Below, piece by piece: positions 1 to 6,041 of a stretch of 11,950 nt of DNA. How positions within the stretch are numbered: position 1 is the stretch's first letter; each line of letters starts with the position of its first letter. The DNA lies in NCBI GenBank assembly GCA_902805985.1, contig CADCUW010000471.1, forward strand, positions 1 to 11,950. Direction: 5' to 3'. The stretch comes from an uncultured Rubrobacteraceae bacterium. GTDB taxonomy: Bacteria; Actinomycetota; Rubrobacteria; Rubrobacterales; Rubrobacteraceae. Both the position numbers and the translations under genes were made by a program. The notes beneath the pieces were generated by a model. The model searched no databases, was not told the DNA's origin, and saw only the letters and a program-made list of their open reading frames with translations.

Positions 1-211
1 GCTCGACCGCCGCCCCGTCCTCCGGCACGAACTCGATGGTCACCCCGTTGCCGACGTACCGGCCGTTGGCCCCCGGCATGTGCTCCGCCGGGAACATCAC
101 CTGCACTTTGACCGAGGGCGAATAGAAGGAGAAGCTCACCGGAACGCCCGGCGCGACCTCCTTCAGCAGCCTCCTGCGGAATACGTTGTCTTCGAGATCC
201 GAGTCAAACAT
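1..211 (-). CDS. Hypothetical protein, N-terminal part (runs off left edge)
   Basis: This is an open frame of 70 codons from an ATG at 209-211 that leaves the window without a stop. It begins MFDSDLEDNVFRRRLLKEV and continues with a charged helix-like stretch, then a probably beta-rich segment (VSFSFYSPSVKVQVMFPAEH). I do not recognise the family. No signal peptide or membrane segment is visible in the part present. There is no good Shine-Dalgarno (SD) sequence just upstream. Instead an extended -10-like element lies about 10 nt before the ATG, so translation may be leaderless. Codon use, with G or C in most third positions, fits the neighbours and supports a real gene. The product cannot be named from this fragment. 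Confidence 0.6.
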   Translation of the reverse strand, partial: MFDSDLEDNVFRRRLLKEVAPGVPVSFSFYSPSVKVQVMFPAEHMPGANGRYVGNGVTIEFVPEDGAAVE

Positions 212-220
212 GGGGACCGT

Positions 221-229
221 ATTCTACCA
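221..229 (-). promoter_or_regulatory. Putative extended -10 promoter, possible leaderless start
   Basis: On the minus strand the sequence reads TGGTAGAAT, which is a TGn extension followed by TAGAAT, a good match to TATAAT. A start about 7 nt downstream would fall near 214, only about 3 nt before the ATG at 209-211. I see no convincing -35 box. The element is the only AT-rich hexamer in this stretch. It is inferred from consensus only. Confidence 0.4.
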
Positions 230-249
230 CCGGACCCGGATCTCCCGAC

Positions 250-458
250 CTTGAACCGGGCTTCAAGCTGGGCTTCAGGTTGCAGGTTTTGAGGTCCGAG
301 GTTCCAGGTTTTGAGGGTCCAGGCATCAGGCCGAAAACCCACTCTCGCCCGGGATCCCGAGGGCGTCCTCCGTAACGTCGGATACACGCACGGGAGCACT
401 CCCAGGCACCCGAAACCTAAAACTCAATGCCTCAAAATCCAACGCCTCGAACCTCAAA
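250..458. repeat. Repeat-rich spacer with collinear inverted arms
   Basis: The 242-bp gap between moeA and the leftmost gene holds degenerate copies of short words of the TTGAGGTT/TTCAGGTT type. The left part reads them on the plus strand and the right part on the minus strand. The arm TTTGAGGTCCGAGG (288-301) matches the reverse complement of 445-458 at 13 of 14 positions. Inside it, TTTTGAGG (309-316) matches the reverse complement of 431-438 exactly. The arms are therefore nested in the right order for an imperfect hairpin or cruciform with a loop of about 114 nt. The moeA stop codon (454-456) lies inside the right arm. I see no further gene here. Confidence 0.6.
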
Positions 459-1683
459 TCAGCCTCTCTTCGCGCAGCACGATGGCCTCCACGGGCTCGC
501 CGGCCCGGACACCTTCGGACTCGGGACCTATGAGGGCCAGGGCGTCGGCTCTGGTCAGGGAGCTTACGAGGCCTGAGCCTTGGGCGCCGACGGAGCGGGC
601 GAGCCAGCCCTTCTCCGTCCTCTGAAGGCCGACCCTCATGGCGTGCATCCGGCCGAACTTGTTGACGACGTCCTCCTCGAAATAGACCTCTATACGCGGC
701 CTCCTGCGGTCCACGCGGCCCATCATGCGCATCAGGGCGGGGCGAACGAAGAGGTCGAAGCAGACCATCGCCGAGACCGGGTTGCCGGGGAGGCCGAAGA
801 AGCGGGTCTCGTCCCGTTTACCGTAGAACAGGGGCTTTCCGGGCTTGAACTTCACGCCCCAGAAGACCTGCTCCACTCCGAGGTCGAGCAGCGTGCTCTT
901 GACGAGGTCCTTCTCCCCCACCGAGACGCCGCCGCTCGTGACGACCACGTCCGCCGTCTCGAGCGCCTCCTCTATCGCGGCGCGCAGGGTCGCGGCGTCG
1001 TCTGAGGCGGCGTAGAGGCGGCGGGCATCTGCGCCCGCCTCGCGAGACTGGGCGACGATGGCGTAGGAGTTGGAGTCGAAGATCTCACCGGGGGAGAGTT
1101 CGCGACTCCCCGGCTCGACGAGCTCGGTCCCGGTAGAGAGCACGACGACCTTCGGCCTGCGGTAGACGGGCAGTGTCCCGTAGCCCTGGGTGGCGGCGAG
1201 CGCGATCTCGGGCGCCCCGATCTCGGTCCCGGCGTGCAGGATCTTGTTCCCCTCGCGGGTGTCCTGGCCCGCGTCCCTGATGTTCTGTCCTCCTGATGCG
1301 GCCTTCTTCAGCTCGAAGCTCTCGCCCCAGCCGGAGGTGTTCTCGACCATCACGACGGCGTCGGCGCCTTCTGGGATGACGCCGCCGGTGAAGATCTTGA
1401 TCGCCTCGCCCTCCCCGACACCCTTCTCCGCCGGACGCCCCGCCGGCGCCTCGTCCACAACCCGAAAAGTTCTCCCCGGCTCGGCATCAACGCTCCGTAC
1501 GGCGTAGCCGTCCACGGCGCTGTTGTCGAACGGCGGCGAATCCACCGTGGCCCGCAGGTCCTCGGCCAGCGCGAGGCCTAAAGCCTCGCCGAGCGGCGTC
1601 TCCTCCACGGGCAGCAGACGCGTATTGTCTAGTACCAGCCTCTCGGCGTCCGGGTACTCTATGAGCTTCTCGAAGAGTTGCAA
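454..1683 (-). CDS. moeA: Molybdopterin molybdenumtransferase MoeA
   Basis: MoeA inserts molybdate into adenylylated molybdopterin, the last step of molybdenum cofactor synthesis, in the cytoplasm. From the TTG start the protein has 409 residues, the usual length. It shows PPFDNSAVDGYA (50-61), FTGGVIPEGAD (98-108), the MoCF_biosynth domain with STGTEL (183-188) and TSGGVSVGEKD (249-259), and GLPGNPVS (297-304), all standard MoeA motifs. A GTG at 1732-1734 would add 17 residues. I prefer the TTG at 1681-1683 because GGGAGAGG sits 6 nt upstream, the longer start would overlap a probable promoter, and MQLFEKL is a normal MoeA beginning. No other cofactor gene or molybdoenzyme is in the window. 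The gene may be transcribed alone or partly by readthrough from the operon to its right. Confidence 0.95.
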   Translation of the reverse strand: MQLFEKLIEYPDAERLVLDNTRLLPVEETPLGEALGLALAEDLRATVDSPPFDNSAVDGYAVRSVDAEPGRTFRVVDEAPAGRPAEKGVGEGEAIKIFTGGVIPEGADAVVMVENTSGWGESFELKKAASGGQNIRDAGQDTREGNKILHAGTEIGAPEIALAATQGYGTLPVYRRPKVVVLSTGTELVEPGSRELSPGEIFDSNSYAIVAQSREAGADARRLYAASDDAATLRAAIEEALETADVVVTSGGVSVGEKDLVKSTLLDLGVEQVFWGVKFKPGKPLFYGKRDETRFFGLPGNPVSAMVCFDLFVRPALMRMMGRVDRRRPRIEVYFEEDVVNKFGRMHAMRVGLQRTEKGWLARSVGAQGSGLVSSLTRADALALIGPESEGVRAGEPVEAIVLREERLI

Positions 1684-1689
1684 AATCCA

Positions 1690-1697
1690 CCTCTCCC
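1690..1697 (-). promoter_or_regulatory. Shine-Dalgarno site that sets the moeA TTG start
   Basis: GGGAGAGG on the minus strand lies 6 nt before the TTG at 1681-1683. The alternative upstream GTG (1732-1734) has no such site. The overlapping GTG at 1688-1690 is in another frame. Confidence 0.6.
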
Positions 1698-1724
1698 TCG
1701 CCGGTTGAGATCTTCCCCGCGGAT

Positions 1725-1733
1725 ACGCTACCA
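1725..1733 (-). promoter_or_regulatory. Putative extended -10 promoter of moeA
   Basis: The minus strand reads TGGTAGCGT, a TGn-extended -10 that resembles the element at 221-229 (both contain GTGGTAG). A start near 1718 would give a leader of about 35 nt containing the moeA Shine-Dalgarno site. The match to TATAAT is modest and no clear -35 box is visible. Confidence 0.3.
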
Positions 1734-1763
1734 CACCCGGAGAAGTTGCCGTGCCGGCGCGGG

Positions 1764-1778
1764 GTAGGCGCTGCCTAC
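1764..1778 (-). terminator. Short hairpin at the 3' end of the catabolic operon
   Basis: GTAGGC, loop AGC, GCCTAC forms a perfect 6-bp stem that includes the TAG stop (1775-1777) of the small membrane protein gene. GC-rich sequence follows, not a run of T, so this is not a classical intrinsic terminator. It could mark the mRNA 3' end or slow readthrough into moeA. Confidence 0.3.
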
Positions 1779-1975
1779 GAGGACCGGCGGACCACGACGA
1801 CCACGGCCGGACCGAGGAACAGGAGCGCGGTCCCGGCCAGGAGAAACGGCGAGAAGGCGGCGAACGAGTCTACCCGGTGGACCGCGAACAGGCTCATCAC
1901 GAGGCTGTACGCGACCAGAACTCCGCCCGTCAGGACGAAGGGGAGGAGCAGGAACAGGTCGCGGATCTTCGTCAC
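1775..1975 (-). CDS. Small two-helix membrane protein, unknown function
   Basis: The frame encodes 66 residues from a GTG at 1973-1975. There is a short basic N-terminus (TKIRD), a hydrophobic helix at about residues 7-31, a short polar link with HRVDS, a second helix at about 42-62 and a basic tail VRRSS. The start overlaps the last base of the preceding cyclase stop (TAGTG), with GAGGCGGG just upstream, so translation is probably coupled. Both ends being basic suggests a hairpin with N- and C-termini inside. I do not recognise a family. The hydrophobic pattern, coupling and codon use support a real gene. It could be an accessory to transport or a membrane anchor, but nothing here shows which. 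Confidence 0.7.
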   Translation of the reverse strand: MTKIRDLFLLLPFVLTGGVLVAYSLVMSLFAVHRVDSFAAFSPFLLAGTALLFLGPAVVVVVRRSS

Positions 1976-2784
1976 TACCCGCCTCGCGGCAACAGCGCCA
2001 TCGCCCGGCCCGGCCCGCCGGAGGAGCCGGCTATCTTGACGGGCAGGAAGACGAAGTACGCCCCACGCACCGGCAACTCCGAGAGGTTGGTCAGAAGCTC
2101 GACGTACCTCATGCCCCGGCCCAATCCTTCCTGGTGGACGGGCACGCCGTCGTGGGCGCTGCCGATGCTCGGCGCGTCGATGCCGATGGTCTTTACGCCC
2201 TTTTCGTGCAGGTAGACGGCGGTCTCCGGCGAGGGGGCGGGCCACCCGGGGTGCCGCTCGGTGACGAGGGAGCCGCTCAGGTACTTCTCGCCCTCCTCAC
2301 CCTCGACGTAGTACCGGTCCCAGTTGGTCTTGAAGAGGACGACCTCGCCCTCGACGAGCCCGCCGTGCTCCTCCTCGAAGGCCTTCACGTGGTCCGGCTC
2401 GATGAAAGGGCTGACGCCCGGCTCTCCCTGGCCGGACAGGGAGCTCACGTCAACGACGACCGCCGGTCCCATCAGGTCTTCGAGGGGGACCTTGTCGCCG
2501 GTCTGGGCGCCGAGGTCGCCTGCCAGGGGTAGGCCGGAGTCTGGGGGCGGGATAAAGTGGGTCGGGGCGTCGAAGTGGGTGCCGCAGTGCTCGTCAATGA
2601 CGAAGAAGTTGGTCTGGTATGGGGCGGTGCTCTTCGTCTTTCCCGTCGGCCCGTCTACTTCGGCGAACCAGTTCCAGTTGTGGTGGGCGAAGGTCATGTG
2701 GCCGGGCCAGGTGCCGGGCAGGCGCTCGGAGACGGTCACCGAGAGGTCGACGATCTTCGGGGCGGAGAGCGAGCTGAGATCCAA
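1975..2784 (-). CDS. Cyclase family (kynurenine formamidase-like) metal hydrolase
   Basis: This 269-residue protein carries the family signature HCGTHFDAPTH at 66-76 (HxGTHxDxPxH, metal-binding His and Asp) and the family-typical C-terminal strand LPVKIAGSSGGPGRAMAL. The family (PF04199) comprises Mn- or Zn-dependent hydrolases acting on formamides, cyclic amides and related substrates, plus many members of unknown substrate. No signal peptide is visible, so it is cytoplasmic. The start is TTG at 2782-2784, with AAAGGAG 5 nt upstream. It follows the LarA-like gene by 34 bp and overlaps the small membrane protein gene by one base. No tryptophan catabolism genes are nearby, so kynurenine formamidase is unlikely. 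In this acid-sugar operon a lactone- or ester-type substrate is conceivable, but that is inference. Confidence 0.88.
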   Translation of the reverse strand: MDLSSLSAPKIVDLSVTVSERLPGTWPGHMTFAHHNWNWFAEVDGPTGKTKSTAPYQTNFFVIDEHCGTHFDAPTHFIPPPDSGLPLAGDLGAQTGDKVPLEDLMGPAVVVDVSSLSGQGEPGVSPFIEPDHVKAFEEEHGGLVEGEVVLFKTNWDRYYVEGEEGEKYLSGSLVTERHPGWPAPSPETAVYLHEKGVKTIGIDAPSIGSAHDGVPVHQEGLGRGMRYVELLTNLSELPVRGAYFVFLPVKIAGSSGGPGRAMALLPRGG

Positions 2785-2789
2785 GGCTT

Positions 2790-2796
2790 CTCCTTT
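2790..2796 (-). promoter_or_regulatory. Shine-Dalgarno site that sets the cyclase TTG start
   Basis: AAAGGAG on the minus strand lies 5 nt before the TTG at 2782-2784 and directly abuts the first unit of the 14-bp tandem array (2797-2852). Confidence 0.7.
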
Positions 2797-2852
2797 TTGA
2801 GGTTTCAGGCTTGAGGTTTCAGGCTTGAGGTTTCAGGCTTGAGGTTTCAGGC
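2797..2852. repeat. Perfect 4 x 14-bp tandem repeat
   Basis: Four identical head-to-tail copies of TTGAGGTTTCAGGC occupy 2797-2810, 2811-2824, 2825-2838 and 2839-2852. The right half lies inside the 3' end of the LarA-like gene and encodes its last residues; the left half fills the gap up to the Shine-Dalgarno site of the cyclase gene. Each unit contains TGA on both strands. Because 14 is not a multiple of 3, three or more copies place a stop in all six frames. There are no spacers, so it is not a CRISPR array. Confidence 0.95.
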
Positions 2853-4120
2853 CTCTTGGTTGGCGTCTCCCAGAACCCGCCAAGAGACCCGTCGGCGTCG
2901 AGGCGGAGCTCTTCGGGGCCCGAGACGACCTCGGCGTCGGAGTTGGCGAGCGCCTCTTCTACGAGGTTCTCGGAGACGTAGAGGTGCTCCAGGTGCAGGG
3001 TGTTCGGGATGCGGACGAACCGGGTCTCCTCCGGCGGGACGCCCCAGTTGCAGCGGACCGCGGTTTGCAGGGCCTCCTCGTCAGTTGAGAGGACCATCGG
3101 GACCTTGGCGCGTTCGACAAAGGTGCTCGTGATGACGTTGGCGTTCATGGCGTCGCGGTCGATCTGGCCTGCGAGCCGCTCGGTGGTCAGGTCGGCGAGG
3201 CCGACGCCAAGGGCGTTTCCGTGGGACTCCTCGCTCACGTCGCCGACGATCAGGTACTTGACGTTCGGGGTCTCGGGCTCGGCGACGCCGAGTATCCTGA
3301 AGCGCCCGATCACGTTTGTGTCCATCCCCGTCCCCGAGTAGTTCTTGCCCAGAGCGTCCACGTACAGGATGTCTATGTCGGAGACGGGAAGGACGGGCAT
3401 CATACCCATGTAGTAGCGAAGCAGCTCGCGCTCGCGGGCCGGGATCTCGCGGGTGGGAATGGCCTCTATCATCGCCGGCTCGTCGTAGGCGTTCTCCACG
3501 ATGCCGACCCCGAACAGGACGTGCCCGGAATCGAGCACCTCCTCGCCGACCTCGACCATGAAGTCGCGGATACCCTCAACCCCGTAGCCGTGCAGGGCGA
3601 GGGCCTGGGCGTGCTTGCCGAGGCCGATGGAGGCCATCTTCAGGAGGCCGCTCTCCACCTCGGCGCGAAAGTCCGTGTGGGCCTTGATCCTGTTGACGAC
3701 CACCACGCCGTCGGCCTCGGAGGCGATCCTGTCCATAAAGACCGGGATGCCGCGGGCGGTCTCCCCGATCTCGACCGTCTCCATCGATGACCGGATCGGC
3801 GCCCCGCAAGACTCTTCCGTGACGCCCAGAGAGGCCAGGATCTCGACCTGCCCCTCCGCCGTCGCCCCGCCGTGGCTCCCCATCGCCGGCACGATAAACG
3901 GCTCGGCCCCCATCTCCTTGAGCCCATCTATGACGGCGCGCAGGATCTCGTCGATCCTCGCGATGCCGCGGCTCCCGGCGGTGACCGCCACGCTCATGCC
4001 GGGCCTGACGGCGGACGAGATCTCTTCCCTCTGGAGCTGCTCGCGTACCGTGCCTTCCACGTCCTCGACGCGGGGACGGGGGAAGGTCTGCCTGACCTTT
4101 ACTACCTTCGGGAATTCCAA
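2819..4120 (-). CDS. LarA-like (DUF2088) hydroxyacid racemase/epimerase family protein
   Basis: The protein has 433 residues, close to lactate racemase LarA. LarA enzymes use a nickel-pincer nucleotide and racemise or epimerise alpha-hydroxyacids by hydride transfer. By remembered LarA numbering, R51, H83, H148, K161 and H177 match Arg75, His108, His174, the cofactor-linked Lys184 and the nickel ligand His200 in order and almost exactly in spacing. LarA Asp72 corresponds to Ala48 in TAGSRG, so this is a divergent subfamily (recalled as a recurring GSRGI-type group). The start is TTG at 4118-4120, with AAGGAG 6 nt upstream. The last 11 residues (RPETSSLKPQA) come from the 14-bp tandem repeat and are probably not functional. 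It lies 31 bp after the hydrolase gene. The substrate may be a four-carbon sugar acid, by context only. The cofactor genes larB, larC and larE are not in the window. Confidence 0.82.
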   Translation of the reverse strand: MEFPKVVKVRQTFPRPRVEDVEGTVREQLQREEISSAVRPGMSVAVTAGSRGIARIDEILRAVIDGLKEMGAEPFIVPAMGSHGGATAEGQVEILASLGVTEESCGAPIRSSMETVEIGETARGIPVFMDRIASEADGVVVVNRIKAHTDFRAEVESGLLKMASIGLGKHAQALALHGYGVEGIRDFMVEVGEEVLDSGHVLFGVGIVENAYDEPAMIEAIPTREIPARERELLRYYMGMMPVLPVSDIDILYVDALGKNYSGTGMDTNVIGRFRILGVAEPETPNVKYLIVGDVSEESHGNALGVGLADLTTERLAGQIDRDAMNANVITSTFVERAKVPMVLSTDEEALQTAVRCNWGVPPEETRFVRIPNTLHLEHLYVSENLVEEALANSDAEVVSGPEELRLDADGSLGGFWETPTKRPETSSLKPQA

Positions 4121-4126
4121 ACCCTG

Positions 4127-4132
4127 CTCCTT
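4127..4132 (-). promoter_or_regulatory. Shine-Dalgarno site that sets the LarA-like TTG start
   Basis: AAGGAG on the minus strand (within GGAAGGAG) lies 6 nt before the TTG at 4118-4120. It supports a TTG start and a protein beginning MEFPKVVKVRQ. Confidence 0.7.
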
Positions 4133-4151
4133 CCGCTCTCCCGCACCTACT

Positions 4152-5039
4152 CTACAGCCCCGAGAAGAAACGCGTGATCCGGTCGTTCGCGAGATCCGGC
4201 CTCTCGTAGTGGACGAAGTGGCCCGCCCCGGGCGCCGGTTCGAGCTCGAAATCCGCGAAGTAGTCCCCGAGCCGGTCGGCCCAGCGCACCTTCAGGATCG
4301 GGTCGCTCTCGCCCCACAGGAAGTACGCGGGCGTCTCGATCTTCGGCAGATCGGGCGCGCCCTCGCGCATCATCTTCATCCTCGCCTCCGCCGTGCCCGC
4401 GTACCAGTCGAAGCCTCCTTGCAGGTTGCCCGGCCGCATGAAGTTGTCCACCCACGCCTCGAAGTCCTCATCAAAAGTCCCCGGCTCGTGCGACCAGTGG
4501 TCGAGGAAGTGCTTGAGGTAGATCCCGCACGCCCCCCGGCTCGATCCCACGAGGTCCGCGGCCCACGGCTGCTGGTGGAGGGACTGGTACCAGATCTCCG
4601 CGACGCTGTCGGGCTCCAGCCAGCGCCTTCCTATCCCCGGGTACACGCAGTTGAAGAAGAACAGCCCGCTGACCCTCTCAGGGTACCTCGCCGCGAACCC
4701 CTGGGCCACGAACGACCCGACATCGTGGCCCACGATGCCGATCTTCTCGAGGCCGAGGGCGTCGGCGAGCCCGCGCAGATCCTCTACCAGATCATCGCGC
4801 AGCCGGCCCGGGGGATCGGGCAGCCCCGGCTTCTCCGACTCCCCGAATCCCCTGAGGTCCGGGGCGATCACGTCGAAGCGTTCTGCGAGCGGGCCTATAT
4901 TCTTGCGCCACACGTACCAGAACTCGGGCCAGCCGTGGAGCAGGACCAGCGGCTCTCCCGCCCCTTGCCGGGCGTAATGGATCCGTATGCCGTTTGCCTC
5001 TACGTAGTTGCGGTTCCAGCCCGTTTCGCCCGGCGCCAT
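4152..5039 (-). CDS. Alpha/beta hydrolase, epoxide hydrolase-like
   Basis: This 295-residue protein has the alpha/beta-hydrolase fold with a cap domain. Counting from the ATG, HGWP (35-38) is the oxyanion-hole motif, VGHDVGS places nucleophile Asp at 106, WGESDP supplies an acid (Asp246) and GAGHFVHYE the catalytic His274. An Asp nucleophile is typical of soluble epoxide hydrolases and haloalkane or haloacid dehalogenases. Cap motifs IWYQSLHQQP (Tyr151) and GFDWYAG (Tyr213) resemble the two ring-opening tyrosines of epoxide hydrolases, which favours that group. I chose ATG at 5037-5039 over GTG at 5040-5042 because GGGGAG lies 7 nt upstream of the ATG and only 4 nt upstream of the GTG. The gene begins just after the pdxA2 stop, so expression is coupled. 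The physiological substrate is unknown, and a lactonase or esterase role is not excluded. Confidence 0.88.
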   Translation of the reverse strand: MAPGETGWNRNYVEANGIRIHYARQGAGEPLVLLHGWPEFWYVWRKNIGPLAERFDVIAPDLRGFGESEKPGLPDPPGRLRDDLVEDLRGLADALGLEKIGIVGHDVGSFVAQGFAARYPERVSGLFFFNCVYPGIGRRWLEPDSVAEIWYQSLHQQPWAADLVGSSRGACGIYLKHFLDHWSHEPGTFDEDFEAWVDNFMRPGNLQGGFDWYAGTAEARMKMMREGAPDLPKIETPAYFLWGESDPILKVRWADRLGDYFADFELEPAPGAGHFVHYERPDLANDRITRFFSGL

Positions 5040-5042
5040 CAC

Positions 5043-6041
5043 CTAGCTCCCCTCTCCGGCGCCGGCTAGAGTGCGGGCGAGGTCAAGGGCTGCTTTCAGG
5101 CTCGCGTGGTCGGCCTTGCCGGTTCCTGCGATGTCGAAGGCGGTGCCGTGGTCCACGCTGGTGCGAAAGAACGGGAGGCCGACGGTGACGTTGACGCCCG
5201 TGTCGAAGCCCATGAGCTTTACGGGGATGTGGCCCTGGTCGTGGTACTGGACGACGACCACGTCGAAGTGCCCCTGCCGGGCGCGCATCATCACCGTGTC
5301 GGGCGCCCACGGGCCGCTGGCGTCTATACCCTCCTCCAGGGCGGCCTTGACGGCGGGCCGGATCTTCTCCAGGTCCTCCTTGCCGAAGAGGCCGTTCTCC
5401 CCGGCGTGTGGGTTGAGGCCTGCCACGGCAACGCGGGGGCTCTCCACGCCGAGCCTCTTCAGGGACTCGTGGGCGAGGCGTATGACGGCGAGCTCGCGCT
5501 CGGGCTGGGCGCGCTCTATGGCTTCCTTGAGGGAGACGTGGGTGCTCACGTGGATGACCTTCAACTCGTCGGTGACGAGCATCATGGCGTAGTCGCCGGT
5601 GCCCGTGAGGGCGGCCAGGATCTCGGTGTGCCCCGGGTACCCGTGGCCGGCGAGGTGCATCGCCTCCTTGTTCAGGGGAGCTGTCGCTATCGCCGCCACG
5701 CGGCCCGCGTTCGCGAGGTTCGTCGCCCGCTCGACGTAGCGGAAGGCCGCGTCGCCCGCCCTGGAGTCTAGCTCCCCGAAGGGCAGGTCGGGCGGAAGCT
5801 CGCCGACCTGCAAGACGTCGGCGGTTCCGGGCCCGAAGGCGGCGTCTTCGGGCTCCGGGATCTCGTTGATTTCCAGCGTCAGGCCCAGCAGTTGGGCGGC
5901 GCGGTCCAGCATCCCGGCGTCGCCGACCACCAGGGCGCGGTTTCGGGCGTGGAAGTCGGGGTCGGCGAACGTCTTTGCGATTACCTCCGGCCCGATACCG
6001 GCCGGGTCCCCCATCGTCACGGCTACGAGCGGCGGCGTCAC
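5043..6041 (-). CDS. pdxA2: PdxA-family dehydrogenase, probable PdxA2 (4-phospho-D-threonate/erythronate)
   Basis: The 332-residue protein has the PdxA N-terminus VTMGDPAGIGPEV (8-20) and three probable divalent-metal ligands: His168 (STHVSL), His212 (NPHAGE) and His267 (YHDQGH). These match E. coli PdxA His166, His211 and His266 in order and spacing. PdxA proper acts in pyridoxal phosphate synthesis. PdxA2 paralogues oxidise and decarboxylate 4-phospho-D-threonate (or erythronate) to dihydroxyacetone phosphate with NAD. The 4-bp overlap with a DUF1537 kinase and the sugar ABC transporter strongly favour PdxA2. The start is GTG at 6039-6041, overlapping the kinase stop (GTGA). The D-threonate versus D-erythronate preference cannot be read from sequence. 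Confidence 0.9.
   Translation of the reverse strand: MTPPLVAVTMGDPAGIGPEVIAKTFADPDFHARNRALVVGDAGMLDRAAQLLGLTLEINEIPEPEDAAFGPGTADVLQVGELPPDLPFGELDSRAGDAAFRYVERATNLANAGRVAAIATAPLNKEAMHLAGHGYPGHTEILAALTGTGDYAMMLVTDELKVIHVSTHVSLKEAIERAQPERELAVIRLAHESLKRLGVESPRVAVAGLNPHAGENGLFGKEDLEKIRPAVKAALEEGIDASGPWAPDTVMMRARQGHFDVVVVQYHDQGHIPVKLMGFDTGVNVTVGLPFFRTSVDHGTAFDIAGTGKADHASLKAALDLARTLAGAGEGS

Noticed and set aside
1684..1734. Upstream GTG start for moeA
   Set aside because: It has no ribosome site, overlaps the putative -10 element, and adds residues not usual in MoeA.
1976..2245. Longer frame of the small membrane protein reaching into the cyclase gene
   Set aside because: The extra part is Arg-rich out-of-frame translation of the cyclase gene. 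Only the hydrophobic C-terminal 66 residues look like protein.
1975..2784. Kynurenine formamidase for tryptophan breakdown
   Set aside because: No kynureninase or tryptophan dioxygenase gene is nearby, and the family is broad in substrate.
2797..2852. CRISPR array
   Set aside because: The 14-bp units are directly adjacent with no spacers and there are no cas genes.
3615..5069. A 484-codon open frame on the plus strand
   Set aside because: It is antisense to the LarA-like and hydrolase genes and lacks motifs. The minus-strand genes have clear catalytic residues.
5043..6041. PdxA as a vitamin B6 biosynthesis enzyme
   Set aside because: The gene overlaps a DUF1537 kinase gene and follows a sugar transporter, with no other B6 genes, so the PdxA2 catabolic role fits better.
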